A stretch of 64,000 nucleotides of DNA from Paludibacter sp. 47-17 (GTDB taxonomy: Bacteria > Bacteroidota > Bacteroidia > Bacteroidales > Paludibacteraceae), in NCBI GenBank assembly GCA_001898935.1, contig MKVT01000001.1, positions 173,320 to 237,319 of the forward strand, in the 5' to 3' direction. The position numbers and the translations under genes were made by a program. The notes beneath the pieces were generated by a model, which saw nothing but the letters and a program-made list of their open reading frames with translations, was not told where the DNA came from and searched no databases. Positions 20,284 through 29,766 of this stretch are shown in pieces; within the stretch, counting starts at the first letter, position 1, and the number at the start of each line of letters is the position of its first letter.

Positions 20284-22236
20284 ATGAAAAAGTTATTCAA
20301 AATATTTATATACCTTATCGTTGCCTCGATAACGGTGAGTGTGGCTTCGTGTGAGGAATACCTCGACAAAGAGCCGATGACGGATGTGAGTCCGGAAGAT
20401 GCCTTCAAGAACTTCTTCAATTTTCAGGGATTTGTTGAAGAATTGTACCATTGTATACCCGATTTTGCCAACCAGCAATACAACAATAGTTTCAACTGGG
20501 GCGAAGAGGAACATTACAGCCTGAACGGGGTGAATCAGAACATCCTGATCAGCAAACTCGATTTGGGGAATTTCTGGGCGTGGCAACGCGAATATGCGCC
20601 CAACGATACCTGGCTCGACCGCGATCCTGTTTCGACCAGCACCAACAATGGAAACGCAGGCGATACTCGCTGGCAGAAAGCGCTCTGGCCGTTGGCTTGG
20701 GTGGGAATCGCCAAAGCGAATATCGGTCTGGCCAATCTCGATAAGTTTCATGGTACCGAAGAGGAACGTAAACTGATCGAAGGTCAGTTGTATTTCTTCC
20801 GCGGTTGGTTTCACTTTCAGCTCATTCAGTACTTCGGCGGTTTGCCTTATATCGATCGGGTGCTGGATGTGTCGCAGAAAGTGGATTTGCCTCGCGAAAC
20901 CTATCACGAATGTGCCGACAAAGCAGCGGCCGATTTTCGCAAAGCAGCCGATTTGCTGCCCTTGCATTGGTACGATATCGGCACTACCGCGGGGAATGAA
21001 TACCGCATCAACAAGGCTATGGCGCTGGCCTACCTGGGTAAAAATTATTTATGGGCTGCCAGTCCGCTCATGAACAAGCAACTGACCGGAAGCACTGGGT
21101 ACAATACCGACTATGCCCGCAAGGCAGCCGACGCCTTTGGCGAATTCCTCGAGTTGGTCGAAACCGGTCAAACCCGGTATGCACTCAACGATTTCTCGAA
21201 ATATGCCGAATCGTGGATGACGACGACGGGAATCACGCCCGGTAAAATTACGAATCCCGGCGATCTGACCTCGAAAACGGAAGTGATTTTCAAAGGGCCG
21301 CATTACGGGGGCACCGGATGGTCGCTCAATCACCAGTACCTGGCCGCCAATATCCTGTTTGGCCGCAGTTGGTCGTTCTATCCTACGGCCAATTATGCCA
21401 ACTATTTCGGGATGAAAAACGGATTGCCTATCAACGATTTTGTTCCGGGCGAAGGACATTTGTCGAATGTTGCCGGCGCCGAATCGGGTTATAATCCGAG
21501 TTACCCGTGGCGCAACCGCGACCCCCGCTTTTATAAAACGTTTGCATTCGACACGCAGCAAATGGTACAGGGAACGCTCACGGCCGAACAGGAAGGATGG
21601 CGGTATGCGAACTTATTTACCTATTCGTCGGTCGACGATCCGATTACCTACCGAAATCCTCAGGCAGGAAGTACTACGGGTTATCTGCTTCGTAAGTATA
21701 ATCCGGATGGTGTAAACCGGTTCGATGCCAAATGGTCGGGTCATGTGATTCATGTGCCCTGGGTGCGCCTGGCCGATGTGTACCTGATGTATGCCGAAGC
21801 TGCCCTGTATGCCACCAATAGTGCAAATGGCAAATCCGATAAAGTGAATCTCACTGCTGTCGAAGCTGTCAACAAGGTGCGCGCCCGTGCCGGAGTCGAT
21901 AATGTACATGCGAAATTCCTGAGCAGTGTCGACGCCTTTATGTCGGAAATTCGGCGTGAACGGGCCGTGGAACTGGCCTATGAAGGCCACCGGTTCAACG
22001 ACCTGCGCCGCTGGTTGCTGCTCGATAAAGCTCCTTATACCTATAAGAAAGCCATTGAATTTACCCGCCGGAGCAAAACCCGCTTCAATAAAACGGATGC
22101 TACGGCCAATGAGGTGGTGGGTATCACCGAACGGGTTATTCTGGAGCGGAAGTTCGATCAAAAACACTATTGGCTCCCTTTGAAAAAAGCCGATACTTTT
22201 ATGTACCTCGAGTTCCCGCAAAATCCGGGTTGGTAA
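20284..22236 (+). CDS. SusD/RagB-family surface glycan-binding lipoprotein (pair 1)
   Basis: Lipoprotein of 650 residues (lipobox SVASC near residue 24) that caps the SusC barrel and delivers oligosaccharides. Start taken at ATG 20284, preceded by a TTG that would add two residues. The SusD N-terminal signature EEYLDKEP follows the lipobox. Tetratricopeptide-like helices follow (GQLYFFRGWFHFQLIQYFGGLPY, split in the family as RAxxYFxLxxxxGGxP), then the C-terminal RagB block with RRERAVELAYEGHRFNDLRRW and the terminal QNPGW. It is longer than most SusD proteins (500-600). Translational coupling with the upstream susC is likely given the 11-bp gap. Confidence 0.95.
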   Translation: MKKLFKIFIYLIVASITVSVASCEEYLDKEPMTDVSPEDAFKNFFNFQGFVEELYHCIPDFANQQYNNSFNWGEEEHYSLNGVNQNILISKLDLGNFWAWQREYAPNDTWLDRDPVSTSTNNGNAGDTRWQKALWPLAWVGIAKANIGLANLDKFHGTEEERKLIEGQLYFFRGWFHFQLIQYFGGLPYIDRVLDVSQKVDLPRETYHECADKAAADFRKAADLLPLHWYDIGTTAGNEYRINKAMALAYLGKNYLWAASPLMNKQLTGSTGYNTDYARKAADAFGEFLELVETGQTRYALNDFSKYAESWMTTTGITPGKITNPGDLTSKTEVIFKGPHYGGTGWSLNHQYLAANILFGRSWSFYPTANYANYFGMKNGLPINDFVPGEGHLSNVAGAESGYNPSYPWRNRDPRFYKTFAFDTQQMVQGTLTAEQEGWRYANLFTYSSVDDPITYRNPQAGSTTGYLLRKYNPDGVNRFDAKWSGHVIHVPWVRLADVYLMYAEAALYATNSANGKSDKVNLTAVEAVNKVRARAGVDNVHAKFLSSVDAFMSEIRRERAVELAYEGHRFNDLRRWLLLDKAPYTYKKAIEFTRRSKTRFNKTDATANEVVGITERVILERKFDQKHYWLPLKKADTFMYLEFPQNPGW

Positions 22237-22275
22237 TGCATGCTATCTATTGATATATACTATAAAACGAATACA

Positions 22276-25185
22276 ATGAAACATATAAAAATAGGACTGT
22301 TTTTATCGTTGGCCTTGCTTGCAAACTGCTTGTTTGCCACTCATGCTGCCGATGCCAAAGCGAAAGGAAAGGCAGTTGAAGAACTACCTGTAGCCCTGGA
22401 AGAGCAAAATACGAATCCATCCAGGGGCGACGAACTGATTCAGGTGGCACTCCGTAGTGTGAAGCGCACCGATGTAATGAACGATGTCGATGCCATTCAT
22501 GTGCCGGAAATTCTGGAAAAGAATTACAATACCTACAGCCTCGACAATCTCATGTCGTATATTCCCGGCTTCAACGGCAATATATGGGGTAACAATTCGT
22601 TCCTGGTGATCGTGGATGGTGTGCCTCGCGATGCCAACAACGTGCTTCCCACCGAAATCGAACAGATTACGGTGCTCAAAGGAGCTGCGGCAACCGTTTT
22701 GTACGGCAGTCATGCCGCCCGCGGTGCTATCGTGATCACCACCAAAAGAGGTACTGCCAATACCGATTATATCAAGGTGCGTGTGAATACCGGCCTTCAT
22801 GCTCCCAAAGCGTATCCTACCTATCTGGGTTCGGCCGATTACATGGAGCTGTATAACGAAGCTCGCCGGAACGATGGTCTCAGTCCGTTGTTTGACGGCT
22901 CGACACCCGAACTGACGATTGATAACTACCGTTCGGGACGCAATCCGTACCGCTTCCCCGATATCGATTATTATTCGCCCGATTACCTGCGGAAATATTC
23001 GAACCGTTCGGATGTAACTGCCGAATTTGTAGGAGGAAACGAGCGGGCTCGCTACTATACCAATATAGGAATGAGCAACAACACTTCGTTGCTGAGTGTG
23101 GGCGAAGGCGCCAACGATGCCACTACCCGGATGAATGTGCGGGGTAATCTGGATATTAAAATCAACGATTTTATTACGAGCCGTATCAATGCGACCATGG
23201 TGTTTTACGATAGTAAAGGGGCGCAGGGTAATTACTGGAACAATGCTTCTACCTTACGGCCCCATCGCTACACCCCCCTGATTCCTCTCAGCTACCTCAA
23301 AGGAGAGACCGAAGCCGGGCAACTGCTGCTCGACGAGTTGGTTGCTTCCGGTTCGTTCCTCATCGACGATAAGTACCTGATCGGGGGGAATATGAATCAC
23401 CAGACGCATCCTTTTGCCGAAATGCTTACCAAAGGCAGTAGTACCTATTCCAGCCGGAATTTTAAGTTCGATGCCGGTGTGGATATTAACCTGGCGGCTC
23501 TTCTGAAAGGACTATCGTTCAGTACGCAGTTTGGTGTCGATTATTTGTCGAGCTTCAATCTGTCGGTCAACAATAATACCTACGCGGTACACGAAGCTAA
23601 GTGGTGGCAGGATGCCGAAGGGAATGAGTTTATCGGAGAGCTTACCAAAATCAATCAGGACAAGGTGGCCCGTACACGCAATTTGTCGGGTTCGTACCTT
23701 CGTCAGAATACCTTTTTCACCGGTAGCCTCAATTACAACAACAGTTTCGGCGGAGAACATCACGTATCGGCCGTGTTGAACGGCCGTGCTGCCATGGAGT
23801 CGATTTCGCAGGTCTATCAGGATAATATTGCGGCTAATCTCGGTTTACATGCCGGTTACAATTATGCTCAAAAGTATTATGCCGATTTCAGCGGTAATAT
23901 GGTGTATTCCACCCGTTTTGCTCCGGGTGCTTCCCGTCGTGGTTTTTCGCCGACTCTTTCGCTGGCATGGCGCCTCACGGGCGAAGAGTTTCTGGCCGGT
24001 TCGGAGCTTTTCGACGATCTCAAAATCAATGCTTCGGCAGGTATCGTCAATACCGATCTCGATTTTACCAGTTACTACCTCTTTTCCGAAATCTACCAGC
24101 GCACCGGCTGGAACAGCTGGCAGGAGGGGAGCTCCCGCAATGGCACTTATGTTGTGCGTGGCGGCAATCCCGATCTTACCTTCGTGAAACGGAAAGAGGT
24201 GAACTTCGGGTTCAATGCTTCGCTGCTCGATAAAAAGCTGCAACTGTCGGCCACCTATTTTAACAGCATCATGGACGGTCTGCCCGTGCAAAGTTCGACC
24301 ATCTACCCGAGTTATTTTGTGTATTCGTCGACCAATATGGTGCCTTACGATAATTTCAATGCCGATCAACGCACCGGTTTCGATTTCGGAGTCAATTATT
24401 CGGCACGTCTGGGGCAAGTGGACCTTATTGCAGGCGTCAACGGATTGTATTACGAAACCAAGGCCCTGAAAAGAAACGAATCGGTTGAATTTGAAAACCA
24501 ACGCCGCCAGGGTAATCCGATCGACGGGATTTATGGCATGCGCTCGCTGGGGATCTACCAGAACGAGCAGGAAATTGCCGATCGGAACCTGATCCATTCG
24601 CTCGGAGCCGTGAAACCCGGCGATATCAAATACGTGGATATTACAGGCGACGGTATTATCGACGGGAAAGACGTGGAGTACCTGGGTCGTTGGAATTCGC
24701 CGCTTTCGGTGGGGATGCATCTGACGCTGAAATGGAATAATTTCACCTTGTTTGCCGTTGCCAACGGACGGTTTGGCGGTTATGCAATGAAAAACAACAG
24801 TTACCAATGGATTTATGGCGATCGTAAATATTCAGAGGTGGTGTGGGGAAGAAGTATCCTGGGAACCGACGATAATGGCAAACTCTTCGTTACCAACCCC
24901 GAATCGGCGACCTATCCGCGTCTTACTTCCACAACATCGGACAATAACTTCCGCGATTCCGATTACTGGATGTACAAAAACGACCGGTTCAACCTGTCGA
25001 AAGTACAGCTTTCGTACGATTTCCCCAAGGAATGGCTTCGTAAATCCGTAGTGTCGGAAGTCGGGGTGTATGTAAGCGGTGCCGATTTGCTGGTGATTGC
25101 CAAAGAACGTAAATTGATGGAAATGAACATCGGTAGCAGCCCGCAAACCCGGTTCTTCAATTTAGGTGTAAAAGCGCAGTTTTAA
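22276..25185 (+). CDS. SusC-family TonB-dependent transporter lacking the N-terminal sandwich domain (pair 2)
   Basis: Second SusC-like porin, 969 residues from ATG 22276; an upstream ATG at 22240 would add 12 residues ahead of an otherwise good signal peptide (MKHIKIGLFLSLALLANCLF). Unlike the other two SusC proteins here, it has no carboxypeptidase-regulatory-like or STN domain: about 35 low-complexity residues after the signal lead straight to the plug (LDNLMSYIPGFNGN, FLVIVDGVPRDANNV, ITVLKGAAATVLYGSHAARGAI). The barrel ends RFFNLGVKAQF. It lies 39 bp after susD 1 and 20 bp before susD 2. Tandem SusCD pairs in one locus usually import different breakdown products of the same complex polysaccharide. 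Confidence 0.93.
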   Translation: MKHIKIGLFLSLALLANCLFATHAADAKAKGKAVEELPVALEEQNTNPSRGDELIQVALRSVKRTDVMNDVDAIHVPEILEKNYNTYSLDNLMSYIPGFNGNIWGNNSFLVIVDGVPRDANNVLPTEIEQITVLKGAAATVLYGSHAARGAIVITTKRGTANTDYIKVRVNTGLHAPKAYPTYLGSADYMELYNEARRNDGLSPLFDGSTPELTIDNYRSGRNPYRFPDIDYYSPDYLRKYSNRSDVTAEFVGGNERARYYTNIGMSNNTSLLSVGEGANDATTRMNVRGNLDIKINDFITSRINATMVFYDSKGAQGNYWNNASTLRPHRYTPLIPLSYLKGETEAGQLLLDELVASGSFLIDDKYLIGGNMNHQTHPFAEMLTKGSSTYSSRNFKFDAGVDINLAALLKGLSFSTQFGVDYLSSFNLSVNNNTYAVHEAKWWQDAEGNEFIGELTKINQDKVARTRNLSGSYLRQNTFFTGSLNYNNSFGGEHHVSAVLNGRAAMESISQVYQDNIAANLGLHAGYNYAQKYYADFSGNMVYSTRFAPGASRRGFSPTLSLAWRLTGEEFLAGSELFDDLKINASAGIVNTDLDFTSYYLFSEIYQRTGWNSWQEGSSRNGTYVVRGGNPDLTFVKRKEVNFGFNASLLDKKLQLSATYFNSIMDGLPVQSSTIYPSYFVYSSTNMVPYDNFNADQRTGFDFGVNYSARLGQVDLIAGVNGLYYETKALKRNESVEFENQRRQGNPIDGIYGMRSLGIYQNEQEIADRNLIHSLGAVKPGDIKYVDITGDGIIDGKDVEYLGRWNSPLSVGMHLTLKWNNFTLFAVANGRFGGYAMKNNSYQWIYGDRKYSEVVWGRSILGTDDNGKLFVTNPESATYPRLTSTTSDNNFRDSDYWMYKNDRFNLSKVQLSYDFPKEWLRKSVVSEVGVYVSGADLLVIAKERKLMEMNIGSSPQTRFFNLGVKAQF

Positions 25186-25205
25186 AATTTGAAAAAATCG
25201 AAAGT

Positions 25206-26999
25206 ATGATGAAAAAAAATATTTTAGCTCTGATGGTGGCCGTTGTTGCCCTGGCGGGATGCAGCGAGATGTTCGAACCTTCGGTGGAGAACAATCTGAC
25301 CAAAGACTTTATGTATAAAGAAGCTTCGTTTGCCGAAGGGATGATTGCGGTTGCTTATTCGCAGATTCCAACCAATGGGTATTCGTTCAACGAAGTGGCT
25401 ACCGACGATGCGGTAAGCAACGACCCCAACAATGGGTATATGAAACTGGCTACCGGTCAGTGGTCGTCGAACAACTATTTCGCGGTCGACCGGTGGAACC
25501 AGTGCTACAGCGCCATCTTATACCTGAATACGCTGATTGAAGAAGCCGATAAGGTAGATTGGGCCGAAAATGAACATGCCCGTGAGTTGTTTACGATTCG
25601 CATTCGGGGCGAAGCCTATGGTTTACGTGCGCTTTATTATTACTATCTGCTGCAATCGTTTGGCGGATGGAGCGATGGCGAGTTGCTGGGCGTTCCTTTG
25701 ATTTTGCAGCAACAGGATAAAAAAGCCGATTTCAATTTACCTCGCGCCAGCTATGTGGCCACCGTTTCGCAGATCTATGCCGATATCGAGGAAGCCATCA
25801 AACTGCTGCCGGAAGAATACCAGGACATCGATATCAACGCTCAGCCCGTACCGGCGAAATACGTGGAGATGGGCATTCCGGCAACGGAGGTGGTAACGTA
25901 TAACCGCGTGATGGGCGAGAAGTTCAGGGGCCGGATGAACGGATTGATTGCTACGGCCGTCAAAGCCCAGACCGCTTTGCTGGCTGCCAGTCCTGCTTTT
26001 CTTAATGGAGAAGGAACACGTTGGAACGAGGCTGCTGTAGCTGCTGCCGGACTGATCGCTAAAAAAGGCGGCGTGGGCGGCTTGTCGTCGACCGGTGGAA
26101 CCTGGTACAACGACATGACGGTTATCAACTCCCTCGATAAGGGTACCAATCCTCCTGAAATCCTATGGCGTACTTCGGTGGGCGAGTCCAACAGCCTGGA
26201 AACGAACAATTATCCGCCGTCGTTGCGCGGCAATGGGCGGGTGAATCCGACCCAAAACCTGGTCGACGCTTTTCCGGCTATCAACGGTTACCCCATCGGC
26301 GATGTAAATGCCAACTACAATCCTGCGAATCCGTACGCGAACCGTGACCCGCGTTTGCGCAAGTATATCCTGTTTAATCAAAGCACTTTTGGCCCCAACA
26401 GTACGGTCATCAATATTGCTTCGGGCTCTACCGACGACGTGATCAATAAGGAAACCGGTAAGTCGACCCGTACGGGATATTACCTTCGCAAGCTGATGAA
26501 GGAATCGACCAATCTCGATCCGAACAGTGCGAAAACCGAGAAAAACTATTTTGCCCGCATCCGGTATACCGAGTTATACCTGATATACGCCGAGGCTGCC
26601 AACGAAGCGTATGGCCCTACGGGGACTGCTCCCGGGGTGTCGTTTTCGGCCTACGATGTTATCAAGGCAATTCGCATACGCGCCGGTATTACGGGGGGCG
26701 ATGCCTACCTGGAATCGGTAAAGGCCGATAAGGCGAAAATGCGCGACCTGATTCGCAACGAGCGTCGTCTGGAGCTTTGCTTCGAAGGTCACCGGTTCTG
26801 GGATTTACGCCGTTGGAAGGAAAACCTGAACGTTATGGCCCGCGGTATCGGAGTGTCGAACGGGACGGTCGATCTGGGTGCTGAAGGACTCGGGGTTGCA
26901 GTCGAAAACCGTTCGTTTGAAAACTACATGTACTATGGTCCGATTCCTTTGAGCGAGACCTTGAAGTGGAGTAACCTGAAACAGAATACGGGATGGTAA
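25206..26999 (+). CDS. SusD/RagB-family surface lipoprotein (pair 2)
   Basis: Lipoprotein of 597 residues (or 596 from the second ATG), lipobox VALAGC near residue 20. Partner of the SusC directly upstream. Family blocks: RIRGEAYGLRALYYYYLLQSFGGW in the TPR-like region, RYTELYLIYAEAANEAYG, RNERRLELCFEGHRFWDLRRW and the C-terminal QNTGW. It is distinct in sequence from the first SusD, suggesting a different ligand rather than a recent duplication. Confidence 0.95.
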   Translation: MMKKNILALMVAVVALAGCSEMFEPSVENNLTKDFMYKEASFAEGMIAVAYSQIPTNGYSFNEVATDDAVSNDPNNGYMKLATGQWSSNNYFAVDRWNQCYSAILYLNTLIEEADKVDWAENEHARELFTIRIRGEAYGLRALYYYYLLQSFGGWSDGELLGVPLILQQQDKKADFNLPRASYVATVSQIYADIEEAIKLLPEEYQDIDINAQPVPAKYVEMGIPATEVVTYNRVMGEKFRGRMNGLIATAVKAQTALLAASPAFLNGEGTRWNEAAVAAAGLIAKKGGVGGLSSTGGTWYNDMTVINSLDKGTNPPEILWRTSVGESNSLETNNYPPSLRGNGRVNPTQNLVDAFPAINGYPIGDVNANYNPANPYANRDPRLRKYILFNQSTFGPNSTVINIASGSTDDVINKETGKSTRTGYYLRKLMKESTNLDPNSAKTEKNYFARIRYTELYLIYAEAANEAYGPTGTAPGVSFSAYDVIKAIRIRAGITGGDAYLESVKADKAKMRDLIRNERRLELCFEGHRFWDLRRWKENLNVMARGIGVSNGTVDLGAEGLGVAVENRSFENYMYYGPIPLSETLKWSNLKQNTGW

Positions 27000-27021
27000 G
27001 TTACTTGAATTTTAAAATTAG

Positions 27022-28056
27022 ATGATTATGTATATGAAGAAATATTTTTTACTTTCGTTGATGGCGCTGACCCTTGTTGCGTGCAGCAATGAAGAACAGG
27101 AATTTCCGGATTTCGATTATTCCACGGTATATTTTGCCTATCAGTATCCGGTGCGTACGCTCACCCTGGGCGAGACACTTTACAACAACGAACTGGACAA
27201 TGCGCATAAGGTGAAGCTGATGGCAACCTGGGGTGGCAGGTATACCAATAAAAAAGACGTGGTGATCGATGTGGAGGTGGATTCGGTATTGTGCAGGAAT
27301 TTGTATTTCAAAAACAATAATGCAAAAGTGCAGGTAATGCCTGCTTCGTATTACGAACTGGCCGATTCGAAGATAAAAATACCTGCCGGTTCGATCATCG
27401 GGGGTGTCGAGATCAAACTGACGGATGCATTCTTTAACGATCCGCTGGCGTTGAGCCGGAATTACGTGATCCCGGTGGTGATGAAAAAAGTGTCGGGAGC
27501 CGACTATATTCTTACCGGGGAGGCTGTTCCTACCGTCGATTCGCCCAACAGAAACCAGGCCGACCACTGGATTACGTTGCCCAAAGATTATGTGTTGTAT
27601 GCTGTGCGCTACATCAATACCTGGGATGGAAGCTACCTGCGCCGGGGAAAGGATGAAATTACATCGGGGGGCGTTACCACGACTTCGGTTCGTCATCGGC
27701 CGGCTGTTGAAAACGATGAATTGTGCAAGCTGTCGACCGTATCGCTGTCCAAAATCGATTTTCCGGTCAAGTATTACGATGCGAACGGGAATGTGGTCAA
27801 CCAGGCTTCGCTGGAGCTTATCTTCGATGCGAACGGGAATTGCACGATCGGTTCGCGTACGGCAGGAGTGACCGCTACCGGAACCGGGTCGTTTAAGAAG
27901 AAAAGCGAACTGAAAAGCTGGGGGAATAAAGATCGCGATGCCTTGTATCTCGACTATGCGATCGATTTTGGCGCAAGGCGGTATGCTACCAGGGATACGC
28001 TGGTGGCGCGCGACCGGGGCATAATCATGGAGACTTTTGAAGTAGTGGTTAAGTGA
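27022..28056 (+). CDS. DUF1735/DUF5627-type surface glycan-binding lipoprotein
   Basis: Predicted surface lipoprotein of 344 residues; the true start may be the third ATG (27034), which gives a standard signal MKKYFLLSLMALTLVACSN with its lipobox. The N-terminal half resembles the DUF1735 (BT_3987-like) sandwich: YFAYQYPVRTLTLGE, KIKIPAGSIIGGVEIKLTDAF and NYVIPVVMKKVSGADYI. The C-terminal half resembles DUF5627. Such proteins sit just after susD and act as extra surface glycan-binding proteins (SGBPs) that help capture the polysaccharide. The gene is 22 bp after susD 2 and is followed by a terminator, so it ends the operon. Confidence 0.82.
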   Translation: MIMYMKKYFLLSLMALTLVACSNEEQEFPDFDYSTVYFAYQYPVRTLTLGETLYNNELDNAHKVKLMATWGGRYTNKKDVVIDVEVDSVLCRNLYFKNNNAKVQVMPASYYELADSKIKIPAGSIIGGVEIKLTDAFFNDPLALSRNYVIPVVMKKVSGADYILTGEAVPTVDSPNRNQADHWITLPKDYVLYAVRYINTWDGSYLRRGKDEITSGGVTTTSVRHRPAVENDELCKLSTVSLSKIDFPVKYYDANGNVVNQASLELIFDANGNCTIGSRTAGVTATGTGSFKKKSELKSWGNKDRDALYLDYAIDFGARRYATRDTLVARDRGIIMETFEVVVK

Positions 28057-28075
28057 TTAATTGTATGTGTTAACG

Positions 28076-28106
28076 AAAAGGTGGAATCGAAAGGTTCCGC
28101 CTTTTT
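28076..28106 (+). terminator. Intrinsic terminator at the end of the first polysaccharide locus
   Basis: An 11-bp stem (AAAAGGTGGAA / TTCCGCCTTTT, one G-U pair) with an 8-nt loop followed by T's. It sits between two convergent genes, 19 bp after the SGBP stop and just past the end of the minus-strand gene. On the minus strand the same hairpin has a C-A mismatch and a weaker T run, so it works mainly for + transcripts. Confidence 0.8.
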
Positions 28107-28109
28107 ACA

Positions 28110-28637
28110 TTATTTCTTTTTCGATGCGGTGGGCAGTACCGTGAGCCCTTTGGCAAGCATGTAATGGATGTTTTTCTTTACGGCTTCGGCTGTGACGGTA
28201 GCGCCGCTCCATCCGTCGGGCTCCACGGTGAGCGCCTCCGTCAGCGGTAATTCGTCCCAGGCATTAAAAAACCCGTTCTGTTGCATGCGTCGCACATAGC
28301 CCCGTGTTTCGTAATGCGATAGCAAAGCTATTTTTTTGATAATGAAATGGGTGTCGGTAATTATCATCACCGGCGTAGTATTGTTATAGCCCATCACATC
28401 CTGGCAATGATTCGTACTGTTCATGGCGTAGCCGTACAGTTTGTTGGCGTCGTCGATTATTTTGTACCAGAATTCGTTTACTTTTTCCACTTTGGTAGCA
28501 GCGGGAAAGATGCTTTGCACCACTGCTTTGTTGGATACCTGGATGAGTACCGGTTCGGCTTCCCTGTTGTGTTTATGTTGTGCAACAGCCTGAACGGTAA
28601 GGGCGAAAAGTACAAGGGGCAGAAAAAATGGTTTCAT
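28110..28637 (-). CDS. Exported FMN-binding domain protein with flavinylation motif
   Basis: Secreted 175-residue protein (signal peptide ending VQAVAQ near residue 19). The C-terminal part contains DGWSGATVTAEAVKKN, which fits the ApbE flavin-transfer motif (D-x-x-S/T-G-A-T) of NqrC, RnfG and FMN_bind proteins, in which FMN is attached covalently to the Thr. Upstream is MIITDTHFIIKKIALLSHYETRGYV, as in other FMN_bind domains. It is likely a periplasmic electron carrier. It lies 15 bp after the last permease gene of an efflux operon, an unusual partner. No ApbE or redox membrane subunit is seen in the window. Confidence 0.78.
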   Translation of the reverse strand: MKPFFLPLVLFALTVQAVAQHKHNREAEPVLIQVSNKAVVQSIFPAATKVEKVNEFWYKIIDDANKLYGYAMNSTNHCQDVMGYNNTTPVMIITDTHFIIKKIALLSHYETRGYVRRMQQNGFFNAWDELPLTEALTVEPDGWSGATVTAEAVKKNIHYMLAKGLTVLPTASKKK

Positions 28638-28652
28638 TGTCGTGTCGTATTT

Positions 28653-29765
28653 TTAGTTCTTTTTTCGATAACTCAATATGGCCCAGCCATTAAAAAAAAC
28701 CGCAAAGCCGCTTAACGCGGCAAAAGGTACGGCCAGATCGGGAAGGGTGCTTCCTTTCAGGTATACCAGCCTGAACACCATGATGATGTATTTCAGAGGG
28801 CTGATGATGCTTAGTTGTTGTGCCCACAGGGGCATGCTGGCTACCGGCGTGTAGAGCCCGCTCATGAAAATAAAGGTGATGATAAAGAAAAAGATCATGA
28901 AGATGGCTTGCTGGATGGTGGCGGCGTAGTTGGAAATCACCAATCCGAAGCCGGAGATAGCCAGTATAAACAAACTGGTGAAGAAGTATAAGGTAACAAA
29001 ACTTCCTACCGGAAGCAGCCCGTAGAACACCCAGGCCGCAAGAAAACTGATGGTGAGCACTACAAAGCCAGCTACCCAGTACGGGATGAGTTTAGCTACG
29101 ATAAACTGAAATTTACTCACCGGCGTTACATTCATCTGCTCGATGGTGCCGCTTTCTTTTTCGCTCACGATGTTCAGTGCAGGCAGGAAACCGCCCACCA
29201 CTGCCAGTATCATGATCATGATGGCCGGAATCATGTATACTTTATACACCAGGCGGGGATTGAATTTGTACATAGGTACGATGTTCAGCGCCGGCACCGC
29301 CCTGCCGCTTTTTACCTGCATCAGCTCGCTGCGGATGTGCGCGTTGAAGTCGGCAACGATGGAACTCAAATAGGCGCTTCCCAATCCGCCTTTCATTCCG
29401 TTCACGGTATTGGCCGAAATCAGCACCTTGGCTGTTCCTTCGCGTACCAGGGTAGCTTCCATCCTGCCGGGAATCTCCAGGATGGCGTCGGCGGTGTTGT
29501 TCTCGATACTTTTCAGGGCGGCGGCATAGCCGGCCGACACGTCGGTGATGCTGAAATAACCCGACGAGGCTACTTTTTGAATCAGTTGGGCGGAGTAGGG
29601 GCTTTTGTCGTTGTCGACGATGCTGAGGTTGATGTGTCCCACGTCAAAATTGGCTACCAGGGGAAAAATAAGTACGGCAAAAAAGGGTAACGCCACCACC
29701 ACTTTCGGAAGAAAGGTGTTGCGGAAAAATTGCTTGAATTCTTTTTCAATCAGGTACTTGATCAT
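28653..29765 (-). CDS. ABC-2 type transporter permease (YbhR/YbhS-like), second
   Basis: Inner-membrane permease of 370 residues. Start set at ATG 29765 (MIKYLIEKEFKQFFRN); the preceding stop TAA and this ATG are one base apart (TAAAATG). One N-terminal membrane segment, a large periplasmic domain (about 40-175) and five C-terminal segments with the ABC-2 signature EKESGTIEQMNVTPVSKFQFIVAKL, seen in the family just before the third helix. It pairs with the upstream permease to form the membrane part of a drug/solute exporter powered by the two ATPases of the operon. Confidence 0.9.
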   Translation of the reverse strand: MIKYLIEKEFKQFFRNTFLPKVVVALPFFAVLIFPLVANFDVGHINLSIVDNDKSPYSAQLIQKVASSGYFSITDVSAGYAAALKSIENNTADAILEIPGRMEATLVREGTAKVLISANTVNGMKGGLGSAYLSSIVADFNAHIRSELMQVKSGRAVPALNIVPMYKFNPRLVYKVYMIPAIMIMILAVVGGFLPALNIVSEKESGTIEQMNVTPVSKFQFIVAKLIPYWVAGFVVLTISFLAAWVFYGLLPVGSFVTLYFFTSLFILAISGFGLVISNYAATIQQAIFMIFFFIITFIFMSGLYTPVASMPLWAQQLSIISPLKYIIMVFRLVYLKGSTLPDLAVPFAALSGFAVFFNGWAILSYRKKN

Positions 29766-29766
29766 T

